Below, in pieces: positions 1 through 8,806 of a DNA stretch of 13,307 nucleotides (position 1 is the first letter of the stretch; each line of letters starts with the position of its first letter). Made by a program: the position numbers and the translations under genes. This DNA comes from Dysgonamonadaceae bacterium. Lineage in GTDB: Bacteria > Bacteroidota > Bacteroidia > Bacteroidales > Azobacteroidaceae. The stretch lies in NCBI GenBank assembly GCA_031258895.1, contig JAIRMF010000044.1, positions 1-13,307 on the forward strand, written 5' to 3'. Below the pieces are notes generated by a model. The model ran no database searches, was not told the origin of the DNA, and saw only the letters and a list, made by a program, of their open reading frames with translations.

Positions 1-1395
1 GTTGTTTTAAAAGATGTTGAGATTGTCGGACTTGCGGGCGAAGGTAACGCTATCGGTCGTCATGAGGGGCAGGTTGTGTTTACAAAGTTCGCCGCCCCGG
101 GCGATGTTGTGGATATTGAAGTCGGTAAGCGCGGAAAGCGGCATAAGGAGGGGCGGGTTGTGCGTTTTGTGCGCTGTTCCGACAGGAGAGAGCCGGCGTT
201 TTGCAGTCATTATGGGGTGTGCGGGGGCTGCCGGTGGCAGATTGTGCCTTATAACGACCAACTCAAATATAAAGAACAGTATGTGACGGACTGTTTAGAA
301 CGAATCGCCAAAGTAGAATTTTCTAAAATACTTCCCATACTCTCATGTGAAGCTATAAGGCGTTACCGCAACAAACTTGAATTCACATTCGCCAACAGGG
401 AGTGGCGTGAAGTCGCCGAAGAGGGCGGGCGAGGCGCATACGTCGAACAAAACGCGCTTGGATTCCACCTCCCCGGCCGCTTTGACAGGGTTTTTAATGT
501 TATGGAGTGCCATCTTCAGGACTCTATCCAGGATGATATCCGCAATGAAATCCGAAGCTTCGCCGATAAGCGTGGATATGAATTTTTTGACCTCCGATTC
601 GGGCGCGGATTCCTCCGTAACATCGTTATAAGAACGTCTTCCACAGGCGAGGTGATGCTGATCGTAGCTTTTGGCCGTGACGATAAAGAGAAAAGGGAGG
701 AGATTCTTCGTCATATAGCGCAAAAATTTCCCGATAACATGTCAATCATATATACCATCAACGAAAAAGCCAATGACTTTCTCGGAGACCTCGACATGGA
801 AGTTTATTTTGGGCGCGGGTTTATTACCGAGCGGCTTGGGGAGCTGCAATTCAGGGTTGGGCCCAAATCTTTCTACCAGACCAACAGCCGACAGGCGGAA
901 AGGCTATACGGAGTCGTCCGCGAATTCGCGCAACTCACCGGCATAGAAACGGTTTACGACCTTTATACCGGCGCCGGTACAATTGCATGTTTCATTGCCA
1001 AAGACGCAGAGCGCGTGATCGGAATTGAATACGTGGAAGACGCGGTTGCAGACGCGCGTGTCAATGCCGCACTTAACGGTATCAAAAATGTGTCGTTTTA
1101 TGCCGGCGACATGAAAAACGTACTCAATGATGAGTTTGTCCAACTCAACGGCGCACCCGACGTAATCATCGCCGACCCTCCGCGTGCCGGAATGACAGGC
1201 GCGGTAATCAACGCCCTGATGCGCGCAAATCCGCAAAGGATAGTCTATGTCAGCTGTAACCCTGCGACAATGGCGCGCGACGTCGGGCTGCTCGCGGAAA
1301 GGTACGCGGTATCCAAAGTTCAGGCTGTGGATATGTTCCCCCATACTCACCATGTCGAATGTGTAGTGCTGCTAAGTGCGCGCCTGGAAGAGTAA
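1..1395 (+). CDS. rlmD: 23S rRNA (uracil-5-)-methyltransferase RlmD-type, 5' end cut by window edge
   Basis: SAM-dependent RNA methyltransferase of the TrmA/RlmC/RlmD family, which methylates C5 of a uracil in 23S rRNA in the cytoplasm. The frame is open from base 1, and the first residues (VGLAGEGNAIGRHEG) belong to a TRAM RNA-binding domain, so the true start lies just upstream; the GTG at 76 is inside this domain. In-window residues 68, 74 and 77 form C-x5-C-x2-C (CSHYGVCGGC), and with Cys170 (MECHL) they match the 4Fe-4S ligands of RlmD. The Rossmann part has DLYTGAGT (SAM binding), IADPPRAG, and YVSCNPATMARD with the catalytic Cys at 419, then the usual MFPHTHHVE end. The 464 residues seen imply only a short missing N-terminus. 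The last five residues (ARLEE) and the stop fall in the first unit of a 21-bp repeat. RlmD rather than RlmC is inferred from the TRAM domain and length. Confidence 0.9.
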   Translation, partial: VVLKDVEIVGLAGEGNAIGRHEGQVVFTKFAAPGDVVDIEVGKRGKRHKEGRVVRFVRCSDRREPAFCSHYGVCGGCRWQIVPYNDQLKYKEQYVTDCLERIAKVEFSKILPILSCEAIRRYRNKLEFTFANREWREVAEEGGRGAYVEQNALGFHLPGRFDRVFNVMECHLQDSIQDDIRNEIRSFADKRGYEFFDLRFGRGFLRNIVIRTSSTGEVMLIVAFGRDDKEKREEILRHIAQKFPDNMSIIYTINEKANDFLGDLDMEVYFGRGFITERLGELQFRVGPKSFYQTNSRQAERLYGVVREFAQLTGIETVYDLYTGAGTIACFIAKDAERVIGIEYVEDAVADARVNAALNGIKNVSFYAGDMKNVLNDEFVQLNGAPDVIIADPPRAGMTGAVINALMRANPQRIVYVSCNPATMARDVGLLAERYAVSKVQAVDMFPHTHHVECVVLLSARLEE

Positions 1396-1640
1396 AGTGC
1401 GCGCCAGGAGGGTCGAAGTGAGTGTCTAAAGCGGCAGGATGCGAACCTAAAGGGGCATTGTGCGCGCCTAGAGGGACAAAATGCGGAGCGAGAGGGGCGA
1501 GGTGATCGCTAAAAAAGGCGGAAAGAGTGTCTGGAGTGGCGAAGTGAGCGCCTAAAGCGACAGAAAGCGCGTGAAGAAAGGCAAAGGGAGCGCTTAAATG
1601 GGCGAAGTGCGCATCTCAGGGGGCGAGGTGCGCGTAAAAA
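1378..1640. repeat. Degenerate 21-bp tandem repeat, 12 full units plus a partial one
   Basis: Cut every 21 bases from 1378, this stretch gives units starting at 1378, 1399, 1420, 1441 and so on to 1609, with a partial unit from 1630. Most begin GCG or GAG and end AAGT or a variant; the rough consensus is GCGCGC, then CTAAAGGGG, then CGAAGT. No insertion or deletion breaks the phase across 252 bases, though units differ at many positions. The tract starts inside the last codons of rlmD and fills the convergent gap up to the CYTH gene. Read on the minus strand in one frame it gives heptads such as HFVPLGA, HNAPLGS, HFDPPGA, HFTLPGA, with one internal TGA and no usable start codon, so it looks like a decayed coding repeat, not a live gene. 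No intrinsic terminator is obvious in it. Confidence 0.85.
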
Positions 1641-1655
1641 CAAACAATTCGGCAA

Positions 1656-2240
1656 TTAATGTTGCGAAAGCCAGGAATTATAGTACTGATGCTCCCCCGT
1701 AACCTCCCGTCCCAGCCACGCAGGGCGCTCAAACGGCTCGTCCTCCGAGCGTAACTCTATCTCAGCTATCACAAGTCCGGAATGGCGGCCGCGAAACACA
1801 TCCACCTCTATCGTGTGCAGCCCGTTAGGTACGTAAAACCGCTCCTTCTCCACACAATGCGCGCTAAAAGAAATTATCTCCGCAGCTTCATCCGCCGGAA
1901 TCAAATACTCATACTCCCGATGCGAAAAACCCCGCGCGTCACACGGCCCCTTAACCGTCAGATATCCCCGCCCGTCCGACAGCCGCACCCGCACAGTTAC
2001 GTCCGGTCCGCACGCAAGGTAGGCCTGCAAAATTACAGAACTGTGAGTCGCCAAAGGAGAAAAATCCCCCACAACAAGGAACTTACGTTCTATTTCGATA
2101 GAGCGGTGTTCCGGCCTTCTATCACTGTGCGGTGGCGCTCCATCGCTGCATACCGGCGCTTCTGCGCCGTATACTATATTATTGTGTGTCTGGTCTAGGC
2201 TTGTATTCGCCCCTGCTATATTTGTATCACCGCGTTTCAT
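1656..2240 (-). CDS. CYTH-domain protein (triphosphate tunnel metalloenzyme family)
   Basis: Bacterial CYTH proteins hydrolyse inorganic triphosphate or similar organic triphosphates in a metal-dependent beta-barrel tunnel. The family signature ExExK is present as E49-I-E51-R-K53 (IEIERKFLV). Typical tunnel residues follow: R84 and R86 (VRVRL), K97 (LTVKG), K132 and R134 (EKERF), E145 and D147 (IEVDVF), E160 and E162 (IAEIEL). The domain spans about residues 48-190 and is complete. The ATG at 2240 lies 5 bases after the stop of the upstream TPR gene, so the two are probably co-transcribed and translationally coupled. The first 47 residues are a polar extension of no recognised fold; most short CYTH proteins begin right at the signature, but I see no other ATG, GTG or TTG in frame here. 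The substrate cannot be told from sequence; adenylate cyclase activity is unlikely for this short form. Confidence 0.85.
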   Translation of the reverse strand: MKRGDTNIAGANTSLDQTHNNIVYGAEAPVCSDGAPPHSDRRPEHRSIEIERKFLVVGDFSPLATHSSVILQAYLACGPDVTVRVRLSDGRGYLTVKGPCDARGFSHREYEYLIPADEAAEIISFSAHCVEKERFYVPNGLHTIEVDVFRGRHSGLVIAEIELRSEDEPFERPAWLGREVTGEHQYYNSWLSQH

Positions 2241-2245
2241 ACGTA

Positions 2246-5200
2246 TTACTGTTTAAAACTGTTAAGTCTCTCCCTGATAAGCGCCTGTATATCGTCGTCT
2301 TCGCCCTTATAACTGCCGGACAAGCTCTCCAGGTACTGACGGGCAACAAGCGTCTCGCCGTCGCGTACATATATTTCCGCAAGCAAAATAATACTCCGCG
2401 CAAGCCAGTAAACATGAGGAGTGCCGTCCCTAACATACTCCATAATAACACCGCGTGCGTCCTCAATACGTCCGCCGTCAAAATAATATTGCGCAAGCAT
2501 ATACCGACCACGCGCGCCGAAAACCGTGCGAACGTCCCCTGAAAGCGCAAGCAAATCCCCCTCGGCGGCAAGAGAATCGCCCGTAGCAATATATGCCTCA
2601 GCCCTGTAACAGCGCGCCTCCTGCAGAACGGCGGCCCCCCCGTCTCCAGCCTCCAACAAAACGTCGGCAGCGGCAATAACGGTATCATATTCTTTAAGGT
2701 GGCCAGCCGTACGAACAACGCCCAGCGCTCCAAGCTCGCGGTTCGCCCTGTTCTCCGCGACAGACCGCAGTCTCTCATAGACAGGCAGAGCCTGAGCGTA
2801 ACGTTTGTCATCATAATAAATACGGGAAAGATATACAAGCGACTCCTCCGTAAACCTGCCCCCAACGCCGCCGACAAGGCGCTCAAACTCGCGCTCCGCA
2901 GCGCCAAAATCCCGCTCGTCAAAATACATCCGGCCAAGGTAATAATGAGCCCCGTCGCTAAAAGCGCCGTCAGGATACTGCCCAAGGTAAGATAGCATAG
3001 CCGTACGCGCCTTCTGCGGCTCCCCAAGCGTAAACAACCGCTCGGCAGCAAGATAAGTGAGAGAATCCTGTTCGGTAGCGCCAAACGTAACAGCGCCGCC
3101 AAGAGACCGAACGTAGTCCGAATAACCTGCAAGATCGTTTTGTTCGAAGTAAACGGACTTTAAATCCTGCACAGCCGTGCGAGACTCCTCACTGCCCGGA
3201 TAACGCGCAACAACATCCTTATAAGCTGCAACTGCACGGTCAAGCTGCCCGTCATTAAAATAAAGCAAGCCAATCTGAAGCGCGGCCCTGCGAGCATTCC
3301 CGCTGTCAGGATAACGGTCAAGCAGAAAACGGTAAACCATAACCGCATTTTCCATGTCGCCAAGCAAAACATACGCACGCCCCTTCTCATATAAAGCGTC
3401 AGGAACGTAAGGAGACCCGGGATAGTCCGCAATCAGCCCGTCCATACGCGCAATCTTGCCCCCATAGTCCTTCTTCAAGCCCAATACATACCCGCTCCGG
3501 AAAACAGCATATGCGCCCGACGCAGGTAAAAGCGCAACAGAACGCTCATAAGCGGCAATCGCGTCGTCAAAACGACGGGCAAAAAAATAACAGTCGCCAA
3601 GACGAACACATGCGTCCGCAACAGTCCTGTCATCAGCGCCAAGCGCCGCATACCGGCGGAAACCGTGCGCAGCCATATCGTAGCGCCGCCGGTGGAAGTC
3701 GCAGTAAGCAAGCCCATAAACAGCAAAACGGCCATTAACGCCGGCACTGTGCCCAAACCCGACAACAGTCCGGAAATCCTCCTCCGCGCGATCATACTCC
3801 CCAAGCCTATAATACGCCTCCCCACGCCAATAAGTCGCGTCACGACGCGCGTCCGACGCATAATGACCTACAGAAACAGCCTCCGTAAAATTGGAAACCG
3901 CCTCTCCATAAGCACCGTTCACAAAGTTCTGTGTACCTAGATAATATAGAAGCCGCTGTTTCGCCTCCAGAATAACAACGCCCGGCTCCCGAAGCCTGCC
4001 AATCGAAGCAAGAGCCGTACCGTAATCCTTAGTAGTCATATAAACGTCAACCAGAGCGTCACTCGCGTCGCCTACATAAACAGAACGGGGATACATGTTT
4101 ATAAACCGCTCCAGCACAGTAACGGATTCCCCAAACACAGAACCGGAATTCCGATGCAAAAGCATGGCGTAATTGTACATAGCCGCCTCCCGAACCCCCA
4201 TATCATAGTCCATCCGCGACGCAGCGCCAAAAGACACCAATGCTTTATTAAATTCCTCCAACATAAGGTAAGACCGGCCAAGCAGAAAATAAATATGCTG
4301 CCCCAGCTCGTCATCACCGGGATCACCGTCGCCAAACGTCCCAACTACAGCCCCATATTGCCCCTCATAAAAATAAGAAAGCCCAAGTATATAACGGTCC
4401 CTCACATCCACATCGCCACCGGAATCAACATATTCCCGTAAATACTCAACAGCGCCTCCATAATCCCCCTCCTCAAAATAAGACAGCCCGACAACACGCC
4501 CGACAGAAACATTCCTCTCGTCATCATGGCGCTCCCCAAGAAGAGACAAACCGTCCGTAACCGTCTGATAATACCTCCCCTCCGCGAAATGTATCTGGAC
4601 AAGGTAATATTTCACATCTAAAAGAAAATCCGGCTTGTCCAGAAGTTCATTAAAATAAGATAGAGCGGCAGAATAATCCTTATCAAGGTAACTCAAGCAA
4701 CCCAGGTGGTAAATCGCTGCGTCATGATACCTAACACTGTGAAGCCGAAGCAAATGAAACAGCCGTCCAGCCTCAGAATAATCCCCTGTCTCGACGTAAG
4801 AACGGCCCAGACGGTAAGCATAATCCTCCTGCTTAACAGCAGAAAGCCCATCAAGCTCAACCCTCGCAAACCACTCCACAGCACGCCCGTAATCGCCCAC
4901 ACGACAATACTCCATACCAAGCATAAAATAAACCTCGTTGCTATAAACGCTACCCCGATACGCGCGCAAATACTGATGAAGGTCACCCGAAACGTCCCTG
5001 TCGCCCAAGTGAAATTCCGATGCGACAAGCAAATAGTCCACCTCCTCAATTCGCCCGTCCCAAACGTCAAAAGAACGCTTACAGTCCGCCATCTTCCCAA
5101 TACAGCCCGCATAGTTCCCAATGTCAAACATATACCTCCCCTCCCGAAAAATCAAATCACGCTCCAGAAAAGTATATTGCCGCCCCAAACCGTCATGCTG

Positions 5201-5251
5201 TACGACAACAAAAAAAATACAGAGAAATATCCCCCTAAACAATCTATCCAT
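2246..5251 (-). CDS. Large exported tetratricopeptide-repeat protein
   Basis: A ~1001-residue protein made almost wholly of TPR-like helical hairpins. A hydrophobic N-terminal segment (GIFLCIFFVVV) behind MDRLFR looks like a signal peptide or signal anchor, so it probably works in the periplasm or at the outer membrane. The repeats show the usual G-x-Y and A-x-x-x-F/Y spacing throughout, for example LGCLSYLDKDYSAALSYF, AVAAYKDVVARYPGS and GEAYYRLGEYDRAEEDF. The YPGS/YPDS-type repeats resemble those of YbgF/BamD-like proteins. I see no enzymatic domain; a scaffold or envelope-assembly role is inference. Start choice: ATG at 5251; an in-frame GTG at 5260 adds three residues. The CYTH gene follows after 5 bases, and a TonB receptor diverges across a ~100-bp promoter region. 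It is rich in V, G, D and R, matching the G/T-rich composition of its coding strand. Confidence 0.85.
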   Translation of the reverse strand: MDRLFRGIFLCIFFVVVQHDGLGRQYTFLERDLIFREGRYMFDIGNYAGCIGKMADCKRSFDVWDGRIEEVDYLLVASEFHLGDRDVSGDLHQYLRAYRGSVYSNEVYFMLGMEYCRVGDYGRAVEWFARVELDGLSAVKQEDYAYRLGRSYVETGDYSEAGRLFHLLRLHSVRYHDAAIYHLGCLSYLDKDYSAALSYFNELLDKPDFLLDVKYYLVQIHFAEGRYYQTVTDGLSLLGERHDDERNVSVGRVVGLSYFEEGDYGGAVEYLREYVDSGGDVDVRDRYILGLSYFYEGQYGAVVGTFGDGDPGDDELGQHIYFLLGRSYLMLEEFNKALVSFGAASRMDYDMGVREAAMYNYAMLLHRNSGSVFGESVTVLERFINMYPRSVYVGDASDALVDVYMTTKDYGTALASIGRLREPGVVILEAKQRLLYYLGTQNFVNGAYGEAVSNFTEAVSVGHYASDARRDATYWRGEAYYRLGEYDRAEEDFRTVVGFGHSAGVNGRFAVYGLAYCDFHRRRYDMAAHGFRRYAALGADDRTVADACVRLGDCYFFARRFDDAIAAYERSVALLPASGAYAVFRSGYVLGLKKDYGGKIARMDGLIADYPGSPYVPDALYEKGRAYVLLGDMENAVMVYRFLLDRYPDSGNARRAALQIGLLYFNDGQLDRAVAAYKDVVARYPGSEESRTAVQDLKSVYFEQNDLAGYSDYVRSLGGAVTFGATEQDSLTYLAAERLFTLGEPQKARTAMLSYLGQYPDGAFSDGAHYYLGRMYFDERDFGAAEREFERLVGGVGGRFTEESLVYLSRIYYDDKRYAQALPVYERLRSVAENRANRELGALGVVRTAGHLKEYDTVIAAADVLLEAGDGGAAVLQEARCYRAEAYIATGDSLAAEGDLLALSGDVRTVFGARGRYMLAQYYFDGGRIEDARGVIMEYVRDGTPHVYWLARSIILLAEIYVRDGETLVARQYLESLSGSYKGEDDDIQALIRERLNSFKQ

Positions 5252-5279
5252 AACATCCACATTAATAATATTAAGAGAG

Positions 5280-5287
5280 CAAAATTA
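5280..5287 (-). promoter_or_regulatory. Probable -7 box of the TPR/CYTH operon
   Basis: The minus strand reads TAATTTTG, a full match to the Bacteroidota -7 consensus TAnnTTTG, about 28 bases upstream of the chosen ATG. I find no clear TTTG -33 box at the right distance, so the call rests on the -7 box and position. Confidence 0.45.
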
Positions 5288-5296
5288 AAGCATTTT

Positions 5297-5328
5297 TTTG
5301 AAACTCCCGGATATTTCCCGTACTTTTG
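5297..5328 (+). promoter_or_regulatory. Bacteroidota-type promoter of the TonB receptor gene
   Basis: A -33 box TTTG (5297-5300) and a -7 box TACTTTTG (5321-5328) are separated by exactly 20 bases, the consensus arrangement for the Bacteroidota primary sigma factor. The start codon at 5352 lies 23 bases after the -7 box, so the leader is very short. Confidence 0.8.
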
Positions 5329-5351
5329 CAACCAGAACAACAAAATAACCA

Positions 5352-7457
5352 ATGCCAACACGAATCCTCCTGTCTATACTAATGCTGTCCGCGTCTATAC
5401 AAATGCACTGCACAGAACAAGACTCAATACAAACAGACGAAATAACACTCCAGGAAATAATAGTACAGTCCTACAAGCGTAAAAAAACATTCCGCAGCGA
5501 CCAAACATCATCAACCGTAATCAGTAACACAGACCTCGCAAGTCGCCACGCAACATCAACAAAAGACCTCGCACAGTTCACACCCAATATGTTCACTCCC
5601 GATTACGGCTCCCGGCTAACATCCCCCGTATACATCCGCGGAATAGGCTCAAAAATAAACTCGCCCTCCGTAGGACTATATGTGGACGGCATACCGTACT
5701 TCGAAAAATCCGCCTTCGACTTCGACCTGAATGAAGTAGAATCCGTCGAAATACTGCGCGGACCGCAAAGCACCCTGTACGGACGTAACACAATGGGAGG
5801 AATAATCAATATCAATACACGCTCACCGTTCACATACAAAAACACAACAGTATCCTCCTCATTCGGAAACTACGGCTACATAAAAGGACAGTTCGCGCAC
5901 TACGGAACAACCCAAAACAACAAAATCGGATACTCAGTCTCCGGAAACGCGTCACACAGCAACGGATACTTCACAAACCAAACCACAAAACAAAAAGCCG
6001 ACAACATAAACACGCAAAGCATACGCCTAAGCTCGGAAATAAGCCCCGTAAAAAACCTTTCGCTAAAGCTAACATCAATCACAGACCACCTGCAACAGGG
6101 CGGATACCCCTACGGAATAGTCGATCAATCCGGAAAAACACTCCCCGTAAACTACAACGATCCAAGCTCGTACCAACGAACAATGTCATCAAACGGCCTG
6201 TCAACAACATATCACCAAAAAGAGATTTCCATAATCAGCCAGACATCCCTCCAATACCTCTCCGACAAGCAAAACATCGATCAAGACTTTTCACCAAACC
6301 AAATTTACTATGTCATACAAAGACAACACCAGTCCGCACTCTCACAAGAAATCACAGTCAAGACAAACGACAAAAAGCCCTACAAACTGCTATTCGGCGC
6401 GTTCATATTCCATCAGCTGACAAACAACGAACTAACCACAAACCTCCAAGCAGCAAAATACTCTACCATGAAAAATTATACCATCCCCACAACAGGCGCC
6501 TCAATCTACCACCAGACAATCCTCGACAACCTAATCAAAAATCGCCTGTCCCTAACACTGGGTGCACGTTTAGACTACGAATCTTCCAGCATCAATTATT
6601 CCGCATTCAGTGACGTATCCGGCCAGGTCAGCCCCACAGAAACATTCTCAAGCCGTCTAAGTTTCAGCCAATTCACCCCAAAAATAGCCCTCCGGTACGC
6701 CCTCACAAACAACAAAACAACATACGTATCCGTCACAAAAGGTTACAAAACAGGCGGATTCAATACATCATTCGTCCGCAATGAAGACCGCTCCTGCGAA
6801 CCGGAACACAGCTGGAACTACGAGGCAGGCGCCAAACTCGGATACCTGAATAACCTCCTACACGTCGATTTCTGCCTGTTCTACATCGACTGGGAGAATC
6901 AACAGATCTACCAAACCATTCCCCCGGTAGAAGGACAACAGTACACAGGCGGGCAAATGCTCAAAAATGCCGGTCGTTCGGAAAGCAAAGGCGTAGAGTT
7001 GGAAATACGAATCAGGCCCTCAAAATCACTCAATATAAATACAGCCTGGGGCTACACAAGAGCCTTTTTCAGGCGTTACCTAAGAAACGACTCCACCGAT
7101 TATTCAGGACGAACCATACCCTTCGTGCCACATCACACCGTCTCCGCAGGATTGGACTACACAGTGCCGTTTTTTCGCAAATCGGCAGGACAAATAACAT
7201 TCAATATAAACTATCAGGCAATCGGGCCACTATACTGGACAGACGATAATTCCATCTCACAACCGTTCTACGGATTGCTTAACGGCAATCTTTCCATCGT
7301 CCGCAACAACATCACCGTTTCGCTGTACGCAAAAAACCTGACAAATACCCAATATTCCGCTTACTGTTTCGAGTCGTTAGGACAACGTTACGCACAACGC
7401 GGCAAGCCGTTTACAGCAGGCATAACGGTAGAGATAAAAATGTCCGGAAGTCGTTAG
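5352..7457 (+). CDS. TonB-dependent outer-membrane receptor (siderophore/cofactor type, not SusC)
   Basis: A 701-residue ligand-gated outer-membrane channel that takes up a scarce nutrient using TonB-ExbBD energy. Residues 1-20 are a signal peptide. DEITLQEIIVQS at about 29-40 is a plausible TonB box. The plug domain spans roughly 48-160, with VYIRGIG (94-100), VGLYVDGIPY and the strongly conserved VEILRGPQSTLYGRNTMGG followed by IININT. The rest is a 22-strand barrel, including VSVTKGYKTGGFN and LYAKNLTNTQYS near the end. There is no N-terminal carboxypeptidase-regulatory-like domain and no SusD neighbour, so it is not a SusC glycan importer. The layout resembles iron-siderophore or pesticin/vitamin receptors, but the ligand cannot be named. 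It has its own promoter and no downstream partner on the same strand before the dapL promoter. It is rich in T, N, S and Q and A/C-ending codons. Confidence 0.92.
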   Translation: MPTRILLSILMLSASIQMHCTEQDSIQTDEITLQEIIVQSYKRKKTFRSDQTSSTVISNTDLASRHATSTKDLAQFTPNMFTPDYGSRLTSPVYIRGIGSKINSPSVGLYVDGIPYFEKSAFDFDLNEVESVEILRGPQSTLYGRNTMGGIININTRSPFTYKNTTVSSSFGNYGYIKGQFAHYGTTQNNKIGYSVSGNASHSNGYFTNQTTKQKADNINTQSIRLSSEISPVKNLSLKLTSITDHLQQGGYPYGIVDQSGKTLPVNYNDPSSYQRTMSSNGLSTTYHQKEISIISQTSLQYLSDKQNIDQDFSPNQIYYVIQRQHQSALSQEITVKTNDKKPYKLLFGAFIFHQLTNNELTTNLQAAKYSTMKNYTIPTTGASIYHQTILDNLIKNRLSLTLGARLDYESSSINYSAFSDVSGQVSPTETFSSRLSFSQFTPKIALRYALTNNKTTYVSVTKGYKTGGFNTSFVRNEDRSCEPEHSWNYEAGAKLGYLNNLLHVDFCLFYIDWENQQIYQTIPPVEGQQYTGGQMLKNAGRSESKGVELEIRIRPSKSLNINTAWGYTRAFFRRYLRNDSTDYSGRTIPFVPHHTVSAGLDYTVPFFRKSAGQITFNINYQAIGPLYWTDDNSISQPFYGLLNGNLSIVRNNITVSLYAKNLTNTQYSAYCFESLGQRYAQRGKPFTAGITVEIKMSGSR

Positions 7458-7486
7458 GCAGAGATTCCTGGCAACAAGGGACGAAT

Positions 7487-7518
7487 TTTGTGCATATTAA
7501 AAAAATGCCTTACCTTTG
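7487..7518 (+). promoter_or_regulatory. Bacteroidota-type promoter of dapL
   Basis: TTTG (7487-7490) and TACCTTTG (7511-7518) are separated by exactly 20 bases, the same spacing as in the receptor promoter. The dapL ATG at 7559 is 40 bases downstream of the -7 box. Confidence 0.8.
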
Positions 7519-7558
7519 ACTCCGTAATATTTATACAGGTAACAACAATATCAGGAAT

Positions 7559-8761
7559 ATGAAGATCAATGAGAATTACACCAGCATCGAAAACAATTAT
7601 CTGTTCGCCGAGATAGCGAAGAAGGTACGAGAATACAAAGACCGGGGACCGAAAAGGCCGGTCATCAGTCTGGGGATAGGCGACGTTACGCAACCTATTG
7701 CGCCGGCTGTAATTGAGGCCATGCACCGTGCGGTTGACGAGATGTCCCATTCACGCACACTTCGAGGTTATTCGCCCGACTGCGGTTACGATTTCCTCAT
7801 CCAAGCTATCCTGAAACACGACTTTGTCGACCGTAACATTCATGTTGAGGCCGATGAAATCATTATCAGTGACGGTGCAAAAAGTGATACGGGAAATATC
7901 GGCGACATTATCGGTCGTGACAATCTGGTGGCGATAACAGACCCTTCGTATCCGGTCTATGTCGACACCAATCTTATGGCAGGGCGCAAGATAGAGTTGT
8001 TGCCATGCGATCCGTCGAACAGTTTTGTACCCTCTTTTCCGAAGGGTAAAGCCGACGTGATCTATCTCTGCTATCCCAACAACCCTACAGGTACGGTGTT
8101 GACCAAAGAGCAGTTAGGACGGTGGGTCGACTACGCTGTGCGTAATCGGTCTCTTATTTTGTTTGACGCCGCCTACGAGGCGTTTATTTCCAATGATGAA
8201 AATATCCCTCACAGCATTTTTGAGATAGAAGGTGCGCGCGAGGTCGCGATAGAGTTCCGCAGTTTTTCCAAGACAGCGGGATTTACAGGTTTACGGTGCG
8301 GATACACGGTTGTCCCGAAAGATTTAACGGCTCTGACATCGGGAGGAAAAGCTGTTTCGTTGAACGCTCTTTGGAAACGTCGGCAATCAACGAAGTTCAA
8401 TGGCGCTTCATATATCGTCCAACGCGGCGCCGAAGCGGTATTTTCTCCACAAGGGCGTCGTCAGACCCGTGAGACAATTGCCTATTACATGAGGAATGCG
8501 GAGACAATAAAAAAATCGTTAGAGGCATCGGGACTTACCTGTTATGGAGGCAAGGATGCGCCGTACATTTGGTGTCGGACGCCGAAAGGTTTAACCTCGT
8601 GGGAGTTCTTTGATTTGATGTTAAATGAAGCTCAGGTTGTCGGAACCCCAGGGTCGGGATTCGGTCCGTCAGGTGAAGGATTTTTCCGTTTTACCGCATT
8701 CGGAAGGCGCGAAGATACAATCGAAGCAGCGGACAGAATCAGAACTTTTTTCCTTTCATAG
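7559..8761 (+). CDS. dapL: LL-diaminopimelate aminotransferase
   Basis: PLP-dependent class I/II aminotransferase that converts tetrahydrodipicolinate directly to LL-diaminopimelate with glutamate as amino donor, a one-step bypass of the succinylase/acetylase routes to lysine and peptidoglycan. The 400-residue length fits the family. Seen in the sequence: SLGIGDVTQP near 37-46, RGYSPDCGY at 69-77, ISDGAKSDTGNI with K108, CYPNNPTGTV with N175, DAAYEAF with D203 and Y206, and SFSKTAGFTGLRCGY with the PLP lysine at K238. The GIGDVTQPI and SDGAKSD motifs separate DapL from ordinary aspartate aminotransferases. It has its own sigma-ABfr promoter and appears monocistronic, ending 45 bases from a convergent gene. 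In many Bacteroidales dapL lies beside dapF; no dapF is seen here. Its codon choice is more G/T-rich than that of the receptor gene before it. Confidence 0.95.
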   Translation: MKINENYTSIENNYLFAEIAKKVREYKDRGPKRPVISLGIGDVTQPIAPAVIEAMHRAVDEMSHSRTLRGYSPDCGYDFLIQAILKHDFVDRNIHVEADEIIISDGAKSDTGNIGDIIGRDNLVAITDPSYPVYVDTNLMAGRKIELLPCDPSNSFVPSFPKGKADVIYLCYPNNPTGTVLTKEQLGRWVDYAVRNRSLILFDAAYEAFISNDENIPHSIFEIEGAREVAIEFRSFSKTAGFTGLRCGYTVVPKDLTALTSGGKAVSLNALWKRRQSTKFNGASYIVQRGAEAVFSPQGRRQTRETIAYYMRNAETIKKSLEASGLTCYGGKDAPYIWCRTPKGLTSWEFFDLMLNEAQVVGTPGSGFGPSGEGFFRFTAFGRREDTIEAADRIRTFFLS

Positions 8762-8806
8762 CAGGTCTACAACGTAAGGTTACGCCGCAACACCCTACCG
8801 TACAAT

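Noticed and set aside
76..78. GTG at 76 as the start of rlmD
   Set aside because: Residues encoded from base 1 already fit the TRAM domain, so the gene begins left of the window.
904..1353. Minus-strand ORF of 149 codons inside rlmD
   Set aside because: It is antisense to the conserved SAM-binding and catalytic motifs, and the product has no recognisable domain.
1396..1512. Read-through extension of RlmD into the repeat as a real product
   Set aside because: It needs suppression of TAA, and nothing in the sequence suggests recoding; kept only as an evolutionary observation.
2227..5127. Long antisense and alternate-frame ORFs over the TPR and CYTH genes
   Set aside because: Their products are low-complexity Arg/Leu- or Pro/Lys-rich shadows created by skewed codon use; the TPR frame is continuous across the region.
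5352..7457. SusC-type glycan importer
   Set aside because: There is no carboxypeptidase-regulatory-like N-terminal domain, the length is only 701 residues, and there is no susD neighbour.
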